Origin: JBBRQP01 sp038226175
Lineage (GTDB): Bacteria > Cyanobacteriota > Cyanobacteriia > Gloeobacterales > Anthocerotibacteraceae
Assembly: GCA_038226175.1 (NCBI GenBank)
Contig: JBBRQP010000015.1
Span: 1-49,384, forward strand
Direction of reading: 5' to 3'
Length of the DNA: 49,384 bases
Made by a program: the position numbers and the translations under genes. This document shows, piece after piece, positions 31,308 to 39,653 of the stretch. Every line of letters starts with the position of its first letter. Positions within the stretch are counted from its first letter, which is position 1. The notes under the pieces are model-generated. The model worked only from the letters and a program-made list of their open reading frames with translations, was not told the DNA's origin and searched no databases.

Positions 31308-34232
31308 ATGATGGAACAGATGGCAACGTCTGTTTCAAGGAAATCCGTGCAAGCCTTTATTCATGACCTCCAACAACAGATCCAAGGCGAAGTGCGGTTT
31401 AGTGAATTTGACCGGATTTTATACAGTACTGATGCAAGTTTTTATCGGATTAAGCCCGTCGGGGTGGTGATTCCTCAGTCTGAAGAAGACGTGATCATAA
31501 CGGTAAATCTGACCCGCAAGGCCAAGTTGCCAATCTTAGCTCGGGGCGGCGGCACCAGCGTATCCGGTCAGGCGGTGGGCGAGGCGGTGATCCTAGATTT
31601 TTCTAAATATATGCATCGGGTTTTGGCGGTCAACCACGAAGAAGGCTGGGCATGGGTTGAGCCGGGGGTCATTCAAGACTTATTTAAAAAGCAACTTCAA
31701 CCCCATGGTGTTTATTTTGGGCCTGAGACTGCCACATCAAGTCGCGCAACCCTAGGCGGCATGGCAGCCAATAACTCCGCTGGTCCGCGCTCGATTATTC
31801 ATGGCAAAACTATTGATCACATATTGGCCTGTCGGGTGGTGCTCGCTGATGGTTCTTGTGTAACCTTTGATGGGGTGACCGCAGCCGAACTAGCCCTTAA
31901 AGCGCAAGGGAGTAGTCTCGAAGCTCAGATTTATCGCAAGATTCCCCGCTTGATCCGAGAGCACCAGGCAGAAATTTTGGCGCGTTATCCTAAAATCCTG
32001 CGTCGGGTTAGTGGCTATAACTTAGATGCGCTCCTACCTGAGTTTCCTGACCCATCGCCATTGCCCGATCCGTGCCGTCAGTTTAACCTAAGCAAACTGA
32101 TCGTAGGTTCCGAAGGTACACTCGGCGTAATCACCGCCCTCAAAGTACGCTTAATCCCTTTACCCAAGGCCACCACCCTCGGGGTAGTCCATTTTCGGAG
32201 CTTGACGGAAGCTATTGCCGCGGTCAATCCAATTTTGAGCCTTGCCCCCTCAGCCGTGGAGCTAGTCGATGACCAAATTATTGCTCCAGCCGCGCAGTCA
32301 TTCGCCTTCAAGGATAAGATTTCTTTTTTGCAAGACCAGCCAGCAGCGGTGCTTTTAGTTGAATTTGAGGGCGAAGACCCCCGGGAGTTAGCTGACCGTA
32401 TTCGTAATTTGGAACGCTGTGTCCGCCAAGAACATCTGAGTTATGCTACCTCAGCTGTAACCACCAAAACTGGACAAGCTGAGGTTTGGAATCTGCGTAA
32501 AGCGGGATTAGGGATGCTCATGAGTGTCCGCAGTGAGCGCAAACCAGTTGCTTTTGTCGAAGACCCGGCGGTACCTGTAGCGCGCTTACCAGAGTTTGTG
32601 CGGGAATTTGAGGCGATCATCGCCCGTCATGGCACGACAGCGGGCTATTACGGTCATGCCTCCGTAGGTTGTTTGCATATTCGTCCGGCCTTAAATATCA
32701 AAGACCCGGCAGACATTGCGCGGATGACAGCTATTTTGCACGAAGTCAGTGATTTGACCTTGGCCTTCGGGGGAGCCATGAGTGGCGAACATGGGGATGG
32801 GCTAGTGCGTGGTTGGCTCAATGAAAAGATGTTTGGCAAAAATTTGTACGGGGCTTTTCAGGAAGTAAAACGCGCCTTTGATTTTGAAAATCGGATGAAT
32901 CCCGGCAAGATCGTCGAGGCACCCCAACCGGATCAAAATTTACGCTATGACCCTCAGCTACAGCCCCTCAATTTAAAAACAACCTTTGATTTTAGTCGGG
33001 AGTTGGGCTTAGGCCGTGCCGTAGACATGTGTAATGGCAATGGTAATTGTCGTAAACAAGATACAGGAACGATGTGTCCTTCCTATCAGGGGACGTTAGA
33101 CGAAAAAAACTCGACTAGAGGCCGTGCTAATGCCTTGCGTGCCGTACTTTCTGGACAAACTACCGAATCTTTTAGTAGTCAGGGTTTGTATGAAGTCATG
33201 GATTTATGTTTATCTTGCAAATCCTGTCAGACCGAGTGTCCTTCTAGTGTCAATATGGCAAAACTCAAAGCCGAGTTTCTTAGCCATTATCATCAACAAC
33301 ATGGCACGTCTTTGCGAGACCGGGTGATTGGTAATGTTGCTTTAGTGAATTATTTAGGAACGATCTTTCCTAGTATGGCGAATTGGCTCATGGGAGGCAC
33401 ACTAGGTCATCTAGGTAAAACCCTGATCGGCTTTGCCCCAGAGCGACACCTGCCAGCTTTTGCTCACCAACGCTTTAGTAAATGGTTTCATGCTCGCCCC
33501 AAAAAGTCTGGTAGACGCGGACAAGTGGTGCTTTTTCATGACACTTACATGGAGTACAACGACCCACAAATTGGTCAAGCTGCCACCAAAATATTAGAAC
33601 AACTAGGTTATGAAGTGCTGTTGCCTAACCGTCAATGTTGCGGCAGACCCATGATTTCTAAGGGCTTATTAGCTCAGGCGCAAGCTAAAGCGCAGTTCAA
33701 TATTGCCCAACTTCTGCCCTATGCCGAGGCGGGTATTCCCATTGTGGGCTGTGAACCCAGTTGTATTCTGACTTTGCGTGATGAATATCTTGATCTCGTT
33801 CCAGGCACTGCCGCCAAAACTGTCGCTGCCCAAACCTACCTTATTGATGAATTTCTCTTTGATTTACAGCAAAAAGGTGACTTAACTCTTACCTTTAAAT
33901 CACCAGCAGAAACTTCTGTCCTCATGCATGGACATTGTCACCAAAAAGCCTTGGTCGGCACCACACCGACACTGAGTATATTGAACTTAGCCTATCCGAC
34001 GCAAGAGATCGCTTCAGGCTGCTGTGGTATGGCAGGCTCCTTTGGCTACGAAAAAGAACACTATGATCTATCCCTGAAAATTGCCTCACAACGGCTTTTC
34101 CCGGCAATCCGCCAAGCAACTCCAAATACAACTTTGGTCGCTAATGGAATTTCTTGTCGCCAACAAATCCAACACGGCACAGGACAAAAAGCTCAACACT
34201 TGGTAGAAGTTTTGGCTGGAGCCTTGCAGTAA
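31308..34232 (+). CDS. Fused FAD-linked oxidase / iron-sulfur oxidoreductase (YdiJ type)
   Basis: 974 aa, a GlcD-like and GlcF-like fusion. The N-terminal half has the FAD_binding_4 domain (LPILARGGGTSVSGQAVGEA, FGPETATSSRATLGGMAANN) and the C-terminal FAD-oxidase domain ending in YGHASVGCLHIRP and GGAMSGEHGDGLVRG. From about 574 come cysteines MCNGNGNCRK and GTMCPS, and at about 632-645 CLSCKSCQTECPS. This is followed by two CCG domains (CCGRPM near 778, HGHCHQKA near 873, CCGMAGSFGYEKEHYDLS near 904). E. coli YdiJ-like enzymes oxidise D-2-hydroxyglutarate or D-lactate, passing electrons on through FeS clusters. Either substrate is possible here. The start is uncertain between Met1 and Met5. 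A palindromic repeat begins right after the stop. Confidence 0.92.
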   Translation: MMEQMATSVSRKSVQAFIHDLQQQIQGEVRFSEFDRILYSTDASFYRIKPVGVVIPQSEEDVIITVNLTRKAKLPILARGGGTSVSGQAVGEAVILDFSKYMHRVLAVNHEEGWAWVEPGVIQDLFKKQLQPHGVYFGPETATSSRATLGGMAANNSAGPRSIIHGKTIDHILACRVVLADGSCVTFDGVTAAELALKAQGSSLEAQIYRKIPRLIREHQAEILARYPKILRRVSGYNLDALLPEFPDPSPLPDPCRQFNLSKLIVGSEGTLGVITALKVRLIPLPKATTLGVVHFRSLTEAIAAVNPILSLAPSAVELVDDQIIAPAAQSFAFKDKISFLQDQPAAVLLVEFEGEDPRELADRIRNLERCVRQEHLSYATSAVTTKTGQAEVWNLRKAGLGMLMSVRSERKPVAFVEDPAVPVARLPEFVREFEAIIARHGTTAGYYGHASVGCLHIRPALNIKDPADIARMTAILHEVSDLTLAFGGAMSGEHGDGLVRGWLNEKMFGKNLYGAFQEVKRAFDFENRMNPGKIVEAPQPDQNLRYDPQLQPLNLKTTFDFSRELGLGRAVDMCNGNGNCRKQDTGTMCPSYQGTLDEKNSTRGRANALRAVLSGQTTESFSSQGLYEVMDLCLSCKSCQTECPSSVNMAKLKAEFLSHYHQQHGTSLRDRVIGNVALVNYLGTIFPSMANWLMGGTLGHLGKTLIGFAPERHLPAFAHQRFSKWFHARPKKSGRRGQVVLFHDTYMEYNDPQIGQAATKILEQLGYEVLLPNRQCCGRPMISKGLLAQAQAKAQFNIAQLLPYAEAGIPIVGCEPSCILTLRDEYLDLVPGTAAKTVAAQTYLIDEFLFDLQQKGDLTLTFKSPAETSVLMHGHCHQKALVGTTPTLSILNLAYPTQEIASGCCGMAGSFGYEKEHYDLSLKIASQRLFPAIRQATPNTTLVANGISCRQQIQHGTGQKAQHLVEVLAGALQ

Positions 34233-34233
34233 G

Positions 34234-34378
34234 ATCCCCCCGCCCCATAAATGGGGAGCCAAGGCACTCTTAAGGAAAGTTACACTTTCAGAAATAGAGC
34301 GTTAACTCGCTTTCTTCTCAGGTATCCAAACCAAGTATTAGCTGGGCTTCGTCCCCCATTCATGGGGCGGAGGGGCTG
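34234..34378 (-). repeat. 150-bp palindromic intergenic repeat, full copy 2
   Basis: Begins one base after the stop of the FAD/FeS oxidoreductase and ends 4 bases before the stop of gatC, so it fills the whole convergent gap. The opposite orientation of copy 1, to which its interior is closest (CTGAAAGTGTAACTTTCC is shared). The central palindrome is AGCGAGTTAACGCT. Confidence 0.85.
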
Positions 34379-34381
34379 TAT

Positions 34382-34669
34382 CTAGCCGATGCGGGGTACT
34401 CGGAAAAAGGATTCTTCACGCTGAGGAGCTTGATTGAGCAGGGCTTCTTGTAGGACTTCACTACGCGGACGGGGGACATCGGGACGTGTGATATTACTGG
34501 TTTCTAGGGCGCGGGTGGTGGGTACTACGTCTTTGGTATCCAGTTCGCTTAGTTGATTGATGTGGGTTAGGATTTGTCCCAACTGCTCAGTAAATAGGAT
34601 CTCTTCGTCAGCCGTCAGCTCTAACCGCGCTAGATGGGCTACTTTTTGGACGGTGGCACGATCAAGCAT
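34382..34669 (-). CDS. gatC: Aspartyl/glutamyl-tRNA(Asn/Gln) amidotransferase subunit C
   Basis: 95 aa, full length. GatC stabilises GatA and GatB in the complex that converts Glu-tRNA(Gln) to Gln-tRNA(Gln). Family features: VQKVAHLARLELTADEEILF, the central QLGQILTHINQLSELDTKDV, PTTRALETSNITRPD, and the conserved end ESFFRVPRIG. The other subunits are not adjacent, as is common in cyanobacteria. It is a single gene flanked on both sides by copies of the palindromic repeat. Confidence 0.95.
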   Translation of the reverse strand: MLDRATVQKVAHLARLELTADEEILFTEQLGQILTHINQLSELDTKDVVPTTRALETSNITRPDVPRPRSEVLQEALLNQAPQREESFFRVPRIG

Positions 34670-34764
34670 GGCATATCCTCGGCACTAGGTTTTTTGATTG
34701 TAGTATGAGAAGTCGCTGAAATTTAGAGAAAGCCACATCTAAGTAAAATCTACTGCTTTCCAAT

Positions 34765-34846
34765 AGAGAGTCTTGACTCTCCTAACCTAGATGCCTAAAC
34801 CAAGTATTAGCTGGGCTTCGTCCCCCATTTATAGGGCGGAGGGGCT
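34765..34846 (-). repeat. 150-bp palindromic repeat, partial copy
   Basis: Retains the AGCCCCTCCGCCC end, the GGGACGAAGCCCAGCTAATA block and the central palindrome AGAGTCTTGACTCT, but lacks the CCCCCCCGCCCC end. One base change (ATAGGG for ATGGGG) weakens its terminal hairpin. It lies 53 bp upstream of the def start, so it is in the 5' region of that gene, unlike the full copies. Confidence 0.8.
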
Positions 34847-34898
34847 CTTTTCCATAAGTGATATGATTAGATATAAAACCTCAATCTTTGACCTTGCC

Positions 34899-35465
34899 AT
34901 GCCCTCCACTGTCATTGTTACCAAGGAAAAACTAGCCAAGCCGCCGCTCAGCATTTATACCATCGGTGATCGGGTATTGCGTGGGCCTAGCAAGAATGTT
35001 GCTGCCATCAATGATGAGCTTCGGGTCTTAATTCGCCAGATGTTTCAGACGATGTATAGCTGCGATGGTATTGGTCTAGCCGCGCCCCAAGTCGGTGAAC
35101 AACGTCGCCTGATTGTCATAGATACTGATCCTCAAGAGGCAGCAAACCCGGTCTGGGTGATGATCAATCCTGTAATCAAAAAATTCTCTACCGAAGTTGA
35201 AAAAGGTGAAGAAGGTTGCCTCAGTGTGCCCAATGTCTTTGGCGATGTGCTGCGGTCACAGATGATCGTCGTCAATTTTCGGGATGAAACTGGTAAACCC
35301 CGCACGATTGAAGCCCAAGGACTCTTGGCTCGGGTTGTGCAACACGAAATCGACCATCTCAATGGGGTGCTTTTTGTGGATCATGTCGATAATCAACTTA
35401 GCCTTGCGCAAGACCTGACTAAACAAGGGTTTTCTGCACGCGATGTCCAACGAGCTAGCCGTTAA
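34899..35465 (+). CDS. def: Peptide deformylase
   Basis: 188 aa from ATG at 34899 (MPSTVIVTKEK). The frame is open back to 34791, but that stretch lies in a palindromic repeat and has no family similarity. Removes the formyl group from nascent proteins. Motif 1 GIGLAAPQVG, motif 2 EEGCLSVPNVFGDVLR with the metal Cys, motif 3 QHEIDHLNGVLF with two metal His and catalytic Glu. The stop codon overlaps the obgE start (TAATG), so the two genes are translationally coupled. Confidence 0.96.
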   Translation: MPSTVIVTKEKLAKPPLSIYTIGDRVLRGPSKNVAAINDELRVLIRQMFQTMYSCDGIGLAAPQVGEQRRLIVIDTDPQEAANPVWVMINPVIKKFSTEVEKGEEGCLSVPNVFGDVLRSQMIVVNFRDETGKPRTIEAQGLLARVVQHEIDHLNGVLFVDHVDNQLSLAQDLTKQGFSARDVQRASR

Positions 35466-36475
35466 TGCATTTTATTGACCAAACTGAAATTGAACTTGAA
35501 GCCGGACAAGGGGGCGATGGCGTTGTTGCCTATCGTCGTGAAAAATATGTTCCGGCAGGTGGCCCGGCGGGTGGCGATGGCGGTAATGGTGGCTCGATCT
35601 GGCTAGAGAGCACGGCAGATTTGCAAACACTCCTAGACATGGCTTACAAACGTGCCTTCAAAGCCGTGGATGGTGAGCGCGGTGGCCCCAAAAATATGAC
35701 TGGAGCTGCAGGCAAAGACCTGATCTTAAGAGTGCCGTGCGGTACGGTCGTGCGTGACCAAAAAACCGGGGAACTCTTAGGCGACTTGACCTATCCTGGC
35801 GAACGGGTTTTGGTTGCTAAGGGCGGTAAGGGCGGATTTGGCAATACTCACTTTGCCAGTAATAATAACCGAGCGCCGGAGTTTGCCACGGTCGGTCAGC
35901 CCGGTCAAGAGCGCATTCTGCTGTTGGAATTAAAATTATTGGCAGATGTGGGCATTATTGGTTTGCCGAATGCGGGTAAATCTACGTTGATTTCTGTGCT
36001 CAGTTCGGCACGTCCCAAGATCGCCAATTACCCCTTTACAACCCTGATCCCTAATCTTGGGGTAGTGCGCCGCGATACGGGAGATGGGGTCGTATTTGCT
36101 GATATTCCAGGCTTGATCGAAGGGGCGCATCGGGGTGTGGGCTTGGGTCATGATTTTTTGCGGCATATTGAGCGCACACGTTTACTTCTACATGTCGTCG
36201 ATATGACCAGCGCAACCCCTCGGGCTGATTATGAAACAATTCAGAACGAATTGTCGGCCTATGACCACGGCCTCGCTAGTCGTCCCCAGATTTTGGTGCT
36301 CAATAAAGTTGATGCAATTTTGGCAGAAGATTTGGTGCATCTGCAAAATCAATTTAGTGATCTGACAATTCCTCAAGTTGTGATCTCAGCAGTTACCCGT
36401 AACAATTTAGATCAACTCCTGCGATTGTGCTGGAAACATTTAGATCAACTTATTGCCATAACTGCCGATGTTTGA
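35465..36475 (+). CDS. obgE: Obg-family GTPase (ribosome assembly, CgtA)
   Basis: 336 aa. The glycine-rich Obg fold (1-158: QGGDGVVAYRREKYVPAGGP, AGGDGGNGGS), then the G domain with G1 GLPNAGKST (166-174), switch region NYPFTTLIPNLGVV, G3 DIPGLIEGAH and G4 NKVD. No C-terminal OCT domain, as in other short Obg proteins. It binds the 50S subunit and (p)ppGpp in known members. Its ATG shares a base with the def stop. A palindromic repeat begins 9 nt after its stop. Confidence 0.95.
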   Translation: MHFIDQTEIELEAGQGGDGVVAYRREKYVPAGGPAGGDGGNGGSIWLESTADLQTLLDMAYKRAFKAVDGERGGPKNMTGAAGKDLILRVPCGTVVRDQKTGELLGDLTYPGERVLVAKGGKGGFGNTHFASNNNRAPEFATVGQPGQERILLLELKLLADVGIIGLPNAGKSTLISVLSSARPKIANYPFTTLIPNLGVVRRDTGDGVVFADIPGLIEGAHRGVGLGHDFLRHIERTRLLLHVVDMTSATPRADYETIQNELSAYDHGLASRPQILVLNKVDAILAEDLVHLQNQFSDLTIPQVVISAVTRNNLDQLLRLCWKHLDQLIAITADV

Positions 36476-36484
36476 GTAGGCAAC

Positions 36485-36629
36485 AGCCCCTCCGCCCCAT
36501 AAATGGGGGACGAAGCCCAGCTAATACTTGGTTTAGGCATCTAGGTTAGGAGAGTCAAGACTCTTCATTCCTAAAAGCAACACTTATCTCAAGAGTGCCC
36601 TGGCTCCCCATTTATGGGGCGGGGGGGCT
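36485..36629 (+). repeat. 150-bp palindromic intergenic repeat, full copy 3
   Basis: Ends: AGCCCCTCCGCCCCATAAAT and, at the far side, CCCCATTTATGGGGCGGGGG then GGCTG. Centre: the perfect hairpin AGAGTC-AA-GACTCT. Its interior (CTAAAAGCAACACTTATCTC) matches the copy at 37835-37979 in reverse. It lies between obgE and the acyltransferase gene and is probably a terminator for the first and a boundary for the second. Confidence 0.88.
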
Positions 36630-36675
36630 GCTTTCAATGTGGTATAACTAGCTCTTAATCCCATCAGGAAAACCG

Positions 36676-37875
36676 ATGACGATCGTGCAACCGACCATCA
36701 AGGCTCCTGCTGTAACCAAAAATCCTCATCTCGGCTTTTTAGATGGCATCCGGGGATTGGCAGCTCTTTATGTGGTCTTTCACCATACTTGGCTCGAATC
36801 CGGCACGTCTATGCCGCCTGCATTGCATACCGCATTGGGTTATTTTTTATTTCATGGGCGGTTTGCCGTTGCCATCTTTATTGTGCTCTCGGGCTATGTT
36901 TTGATGTTGCCAGTGGCGCGTAGTCAGGATAGATATTTACCTAAAGGAATCCTGGATTATTTTCGGCGGCGGGCTAGACGGATTATCCCGCCTTATTTAG
37001 CAGCGCTCGCGGTGGCTATTGCTTTAATTTTGCTGGGTAGAGCCGTGCATTTACCGCCCTATCACCTAGATGTTTTGACGCCAGCGACGGTAATCTCACA
37101 CTTGTTCCTTGTACATAACTTAAGTCTGGATTGGTTTTTCGCAATTGATGCACCGATGTGGAGTGTGGCAACGGAGTGGCAGATTTATTTTGTGTTTGCC
37201 TTAGTCTTATTACCGATCTGGCGCAAAAGTGGTACTGTCGTGACGACGATAGCTGCTTTTACTCTGGGGATGAGTCCTTTTTTATTGAGCAAATTAGGCT
37301 TACCGACCTTTTATTGGGCGTCACCCTGGTTGTTGGGTTTATTTGGTTTTGGGATATTTGCCGCCTGTGCTGAGTGGTCAGACCATCCCTCTGACCAGAA
37401 ATTACGTTTGCCTTGGTTAGCTATTGCGATATTAGGCTTAATCATTTACATCGCCGTTTATATATTTCAGCCGCTGTGGTCAACCCAGCGCGTGTCGTTA
37501 CTCGGACATGCTTGGTCGTTGAATACACTCGCCCTGATTGCGATGGATATATTTGCCGGGGTGACGGCTGTGGGTCTGATTGGCTACTTGGCAGATTTGG
37601 CACATCAGGGAGCCAAACCCAACTTTGTCATGCGCTTATTTCAGTCTCGTTTTGCTAGCTTTTTTGCGGGATTTTCCTATAGTTTATATCTGATGCATAT
37701 GCCGATTTTGAGCTTACTGAGTAGCTGGTTTGGTCTTTATCTCACGGGTCTGCCCCTCACTATAGCGATTTGGGCTATTGCGTTACCCCTAGCGATTGGT
37801 TTTTCCTGGTTACTATACTGGGTCGTGGAGCGTAAGCCCCCCCGCCCCATAAATGGGGAGCCAGGGCACTCTTGA
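36676..37875 (+). CDS. Acyltransferase family 3 membrane protein
   Basis: 399 aa with about ten membrane segments. It begins with the family signature LGFLDGIRGLAALYVVFHHT, whose His is the likely catalytic residue. It continues with IFIVLSGYVLM, YFRRRARRIIPPYLAAL, and WSVATEWQIYFVFALVLLPI, and ends near YSLYLMHMPILSL. Members transfer acetyl or other acyl groups from CoA to sugars of surface polysaccharides. The natural frame runs on into a palindromic repeat: after WVVERK the last residues PPRPINGEPGHS and the stop codon come from the repeat, so the C-terminus was altered by its insertion. It is the first gene of the polysaccharide cluster. Confidence 0.9.
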   Translation: MTIVQPTIKAPAVTKNPHLGFLDGIRGLAALYVVFHHTWLESGTSMPPALHTALGYFLFHGRFAVAIFIVLSGYVLMLPVARSQDRYLPKGILDYFRRRARRIIPPYLAALAVAIALILLGRAVHLPPYHLDVLTPATVISHLFLVHNLSLDWFFAIDAPMWSVATEWQIYFVFALVLLPIWRKSGTVVTTIAAFTLGMSPFLLSKLGLPTFYWASPWLLGLFGFGIFAACAEWSDHPSDQKLRLPWLAIAILGLIIYIAVYIFQPLWSTQRVSLLGHAWSLNTLALIAMDIFAGVTAVGLIGYLADLAHQGAKPNFVMRLFQSRFASFFAGFSYSLYLMHMPILSLLSSWFGLYLTGLPLTIAIWAIALPLAIGFSWLLYWVVERKPPRPINGEPGHS

Positions 37876-37979
37876 GATAAGTGTTGCTTTTAGGAATGAA
37901 GAGTCTTAACTCTTCCAACCTAAGTGTTTAGGTGAAGGGTCATCCGGGCTTCGTCCCCCATTTATGGGGCGGAGGGGCT
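37835..37979 (-). repeat. 150-bp palindromic intergenic repeat, full copy 4
   Basis: Overlaps the last 13 codons of the acyltransferase gene and supplies its stop. The perfect central hairpin GAAGAGT-CTT-AACTCTTC differs in bases from the one in copy 3 but keeps pairing. The end GGGCTTCGTCCCCCATTTAT is as in the other copies. It lies 91 bp before the next gene. Confidence 0.88.
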
Positions 37980-38069
37980 TTGTATCTATCAAAAGTCCGT
38001 AACTCTTACTATCTAGGGAGACAGTACAGTAAGATACGGGCAAGCTACTCCCCCAAGATAGGTTTTTCC

Positions 38070-39653
38070 ATGACCGTGATCGCCAATAGACCTGCACCTC
38101 CCGTTGATCTGGGGCGCAAATACTTTTTACCAGTCAGTATTATTATTTTCTTAGTTATTATTGTTTTGTTGCCCGATAGTGTCGTTGGTCAAATTTGGCC
38201 TTCCATCGGCATATCGATTGTGCTATTTGGTACAGGGTATGCTTTTGTGACGCGCAATGTTACCAATAGCCTTATTCTGGCTATTATTTATACTTCGATG
38301 TTTGAGGCTCCTAGCCGTTATTTGACTTCAGAAAAAGCCCAAACTGCCGTCAGTTATATTGGTCGAGATTTGATTATTTATTCTTTGATTTTAGGGATTA
38401 TCTTATTTGGTTTTGGCTATCGCCTAAAAGCTGATAAAAGAACTGATACACCACCTCTAGTAGTACTATTCATCTTTTTTGGTCTTAATTTATTGATTGA
38501 ATTTTTTAACTTTAACTCCTATAGCCCCCTAGCTAGTTTTGTGAATGGGCGACTTTTTTGGGAAATGATTCCTCTGTATTTTTTGGGTTATTACTATATT
38601 CGTGATGTCGCTTCTTGGCGCAAATTATTCTTGACCATCGCGTGTGTCTCGGTGATCAACGGTGGTGTGGCAGTTTATCAGTCTTCCATTGGTCCAGCCA
38701 AGGTTGCTGCTTGGGGACCGGGTTACCAAAGACAAATCTATGAACGGGGACGGACGATCAGAACCGAAGATAACGAAGAAACTTTTCGCCCCATGGCGCT
38801 CGGCGGCGACTCAGGTTATTCAGGAGCCTTAGGACTTGTCAGTGTACCGATGATTGGCGTTTTGCTGACTTTTACCCGCAAGGCCAAAACTAGAGAAGAA
38901 CTTCAAAGGAGTTTTTTGGGTCGAATTGGCGGTACCGTTTTTGTTTATGCTCTTGCTATTGGTGTTGCGGTTGCCGTTTATGCTTCGTCCTCGCGCACAG
39001 CTCTAGTATCTTCATTTGTTGCCGCCGCTGTTTCTCTGTTTCTATTGAGTCAAAATGCTTCTAAGGCCAGAATTCTGATCGCAACATTAGCAGCTAGCAC
39101 GTTAGTATTGATAGCCCTGCCAATTATTATTCAAATCGCTCCTTACATCGGTACACGCTACGCCACGATTACTAATTTCCAGCAAACCTTTGATACATTT
39201 TTCAAGGAAGGCCGAGACGCACAGGTTACCATTATTCCCTTTGATATTGCTTCACGGCATCCCTTAGGTGCTGGTCTCGATAATCTAGGCCCTGGCGCAG
39301 AGTTTGTAAATACGTTCTTGCAAACTCCTCTGCGTCCTCAGTATGAAAACGCAGAAAACAATATCACCCTCACCCTGGTCGGCTTGGGCATTCCCGGATT
39401 TATCCTCTGGATTGTGTTACATTTTGCTTTTTTGACCTCGGCTTGGCGCGCCCAAAAACAAGTGCGTAACTATGAAATCCGTACCTATATACTTGGGGGT
39501 ACGATTCTGATCTCCATATTTTTTGTTTTTTGGCCTTTTGGTAACTTGACTTCCTTTCCGCAAAACATGTTCTTTTGGCTGATACCGGGCATGATTTTTG
39601 GGACGGCTAAGCAATATAAAGATGATATCCAGGCCGGCAGAAGAATCTCTTGA
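38070..39653 (+). CDS. O-antigen ligase / polysaccharide polymerase-like membrane protein
   Basis: 527 aa from ATG at 38070 (MTVIANRP). The frame is open from 37932, but that part lies in the palindromic repeat. Twelve or more membrane segments, starting FLPVSIIIFLVIIVLLPDSV. A large hydrophilic loop sits in the middle (GPGYQRQIYERGRTIRTEDN) and another near the C-terminus, where ASRHPLGAGLDNLGPGAEFV and NAENNITLTLVGLGIPGF form the Wzy_C/O-antigen ligase region. Its role would be to join or polymerise lipid-linked saccharides at the outer face of the membrane. The stop codon overlaps the start of the next glycosyltransferase gene (TTGA), which supports joint translation. Confidence 0.82.
   Translation: MTVIANRPAPPVDLGRKYFLPVSIIIFLVIIVLLPDSVVGQIWPSIGISIVLFGTGYAFVTRNVTNSLILAIIYTSMFEAPSRYLTSEKAQTAVSYIGRDLIIYSLILGIILFGFGYRLKADKRTDTPPLVVLFIFFGLNLLIEFFNFNSYSPLASFVNGRLFWEMIPLYFLGYYYIRDVASWRKLFLTIACVSVINGGVAVYQSSIGPAKVAAWGPGYQRQIYERGRTIRTEDNEETFRPMALGGDSGYSGALGLVSVPMIGVLLTFTRKAKTREELQRSFLGRIGGTVFVYALAIGVAVAVYASSSRTALVSSFVAAAVSLFLLSQNASKARILIATLAASTLVLIALPIIIQIAPYIGTRYATITNFQQTFDTFFKEGRDAQVTIIPFDIASRHPLGAGLDNLGPGAEFVNTFLQTPLRPQYENAENNITLTLVGLGIPGFILWIVLHFAFLTSAWRAQKQVRNYEIRTYILGGTILISIFFVFWPFGNLTSFPQNMFFWLIPGMIFGTAKQYKDDIQAGRRIS

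Noticed and set aside
37932..38069. 46-codon upstream extension of the O-antigen ligase-like gene, and the similar extension of def (34791-34898)
   Set aside because: Both extensions lie wholly or partly in the palindromic repeat family and have no homology-like features.
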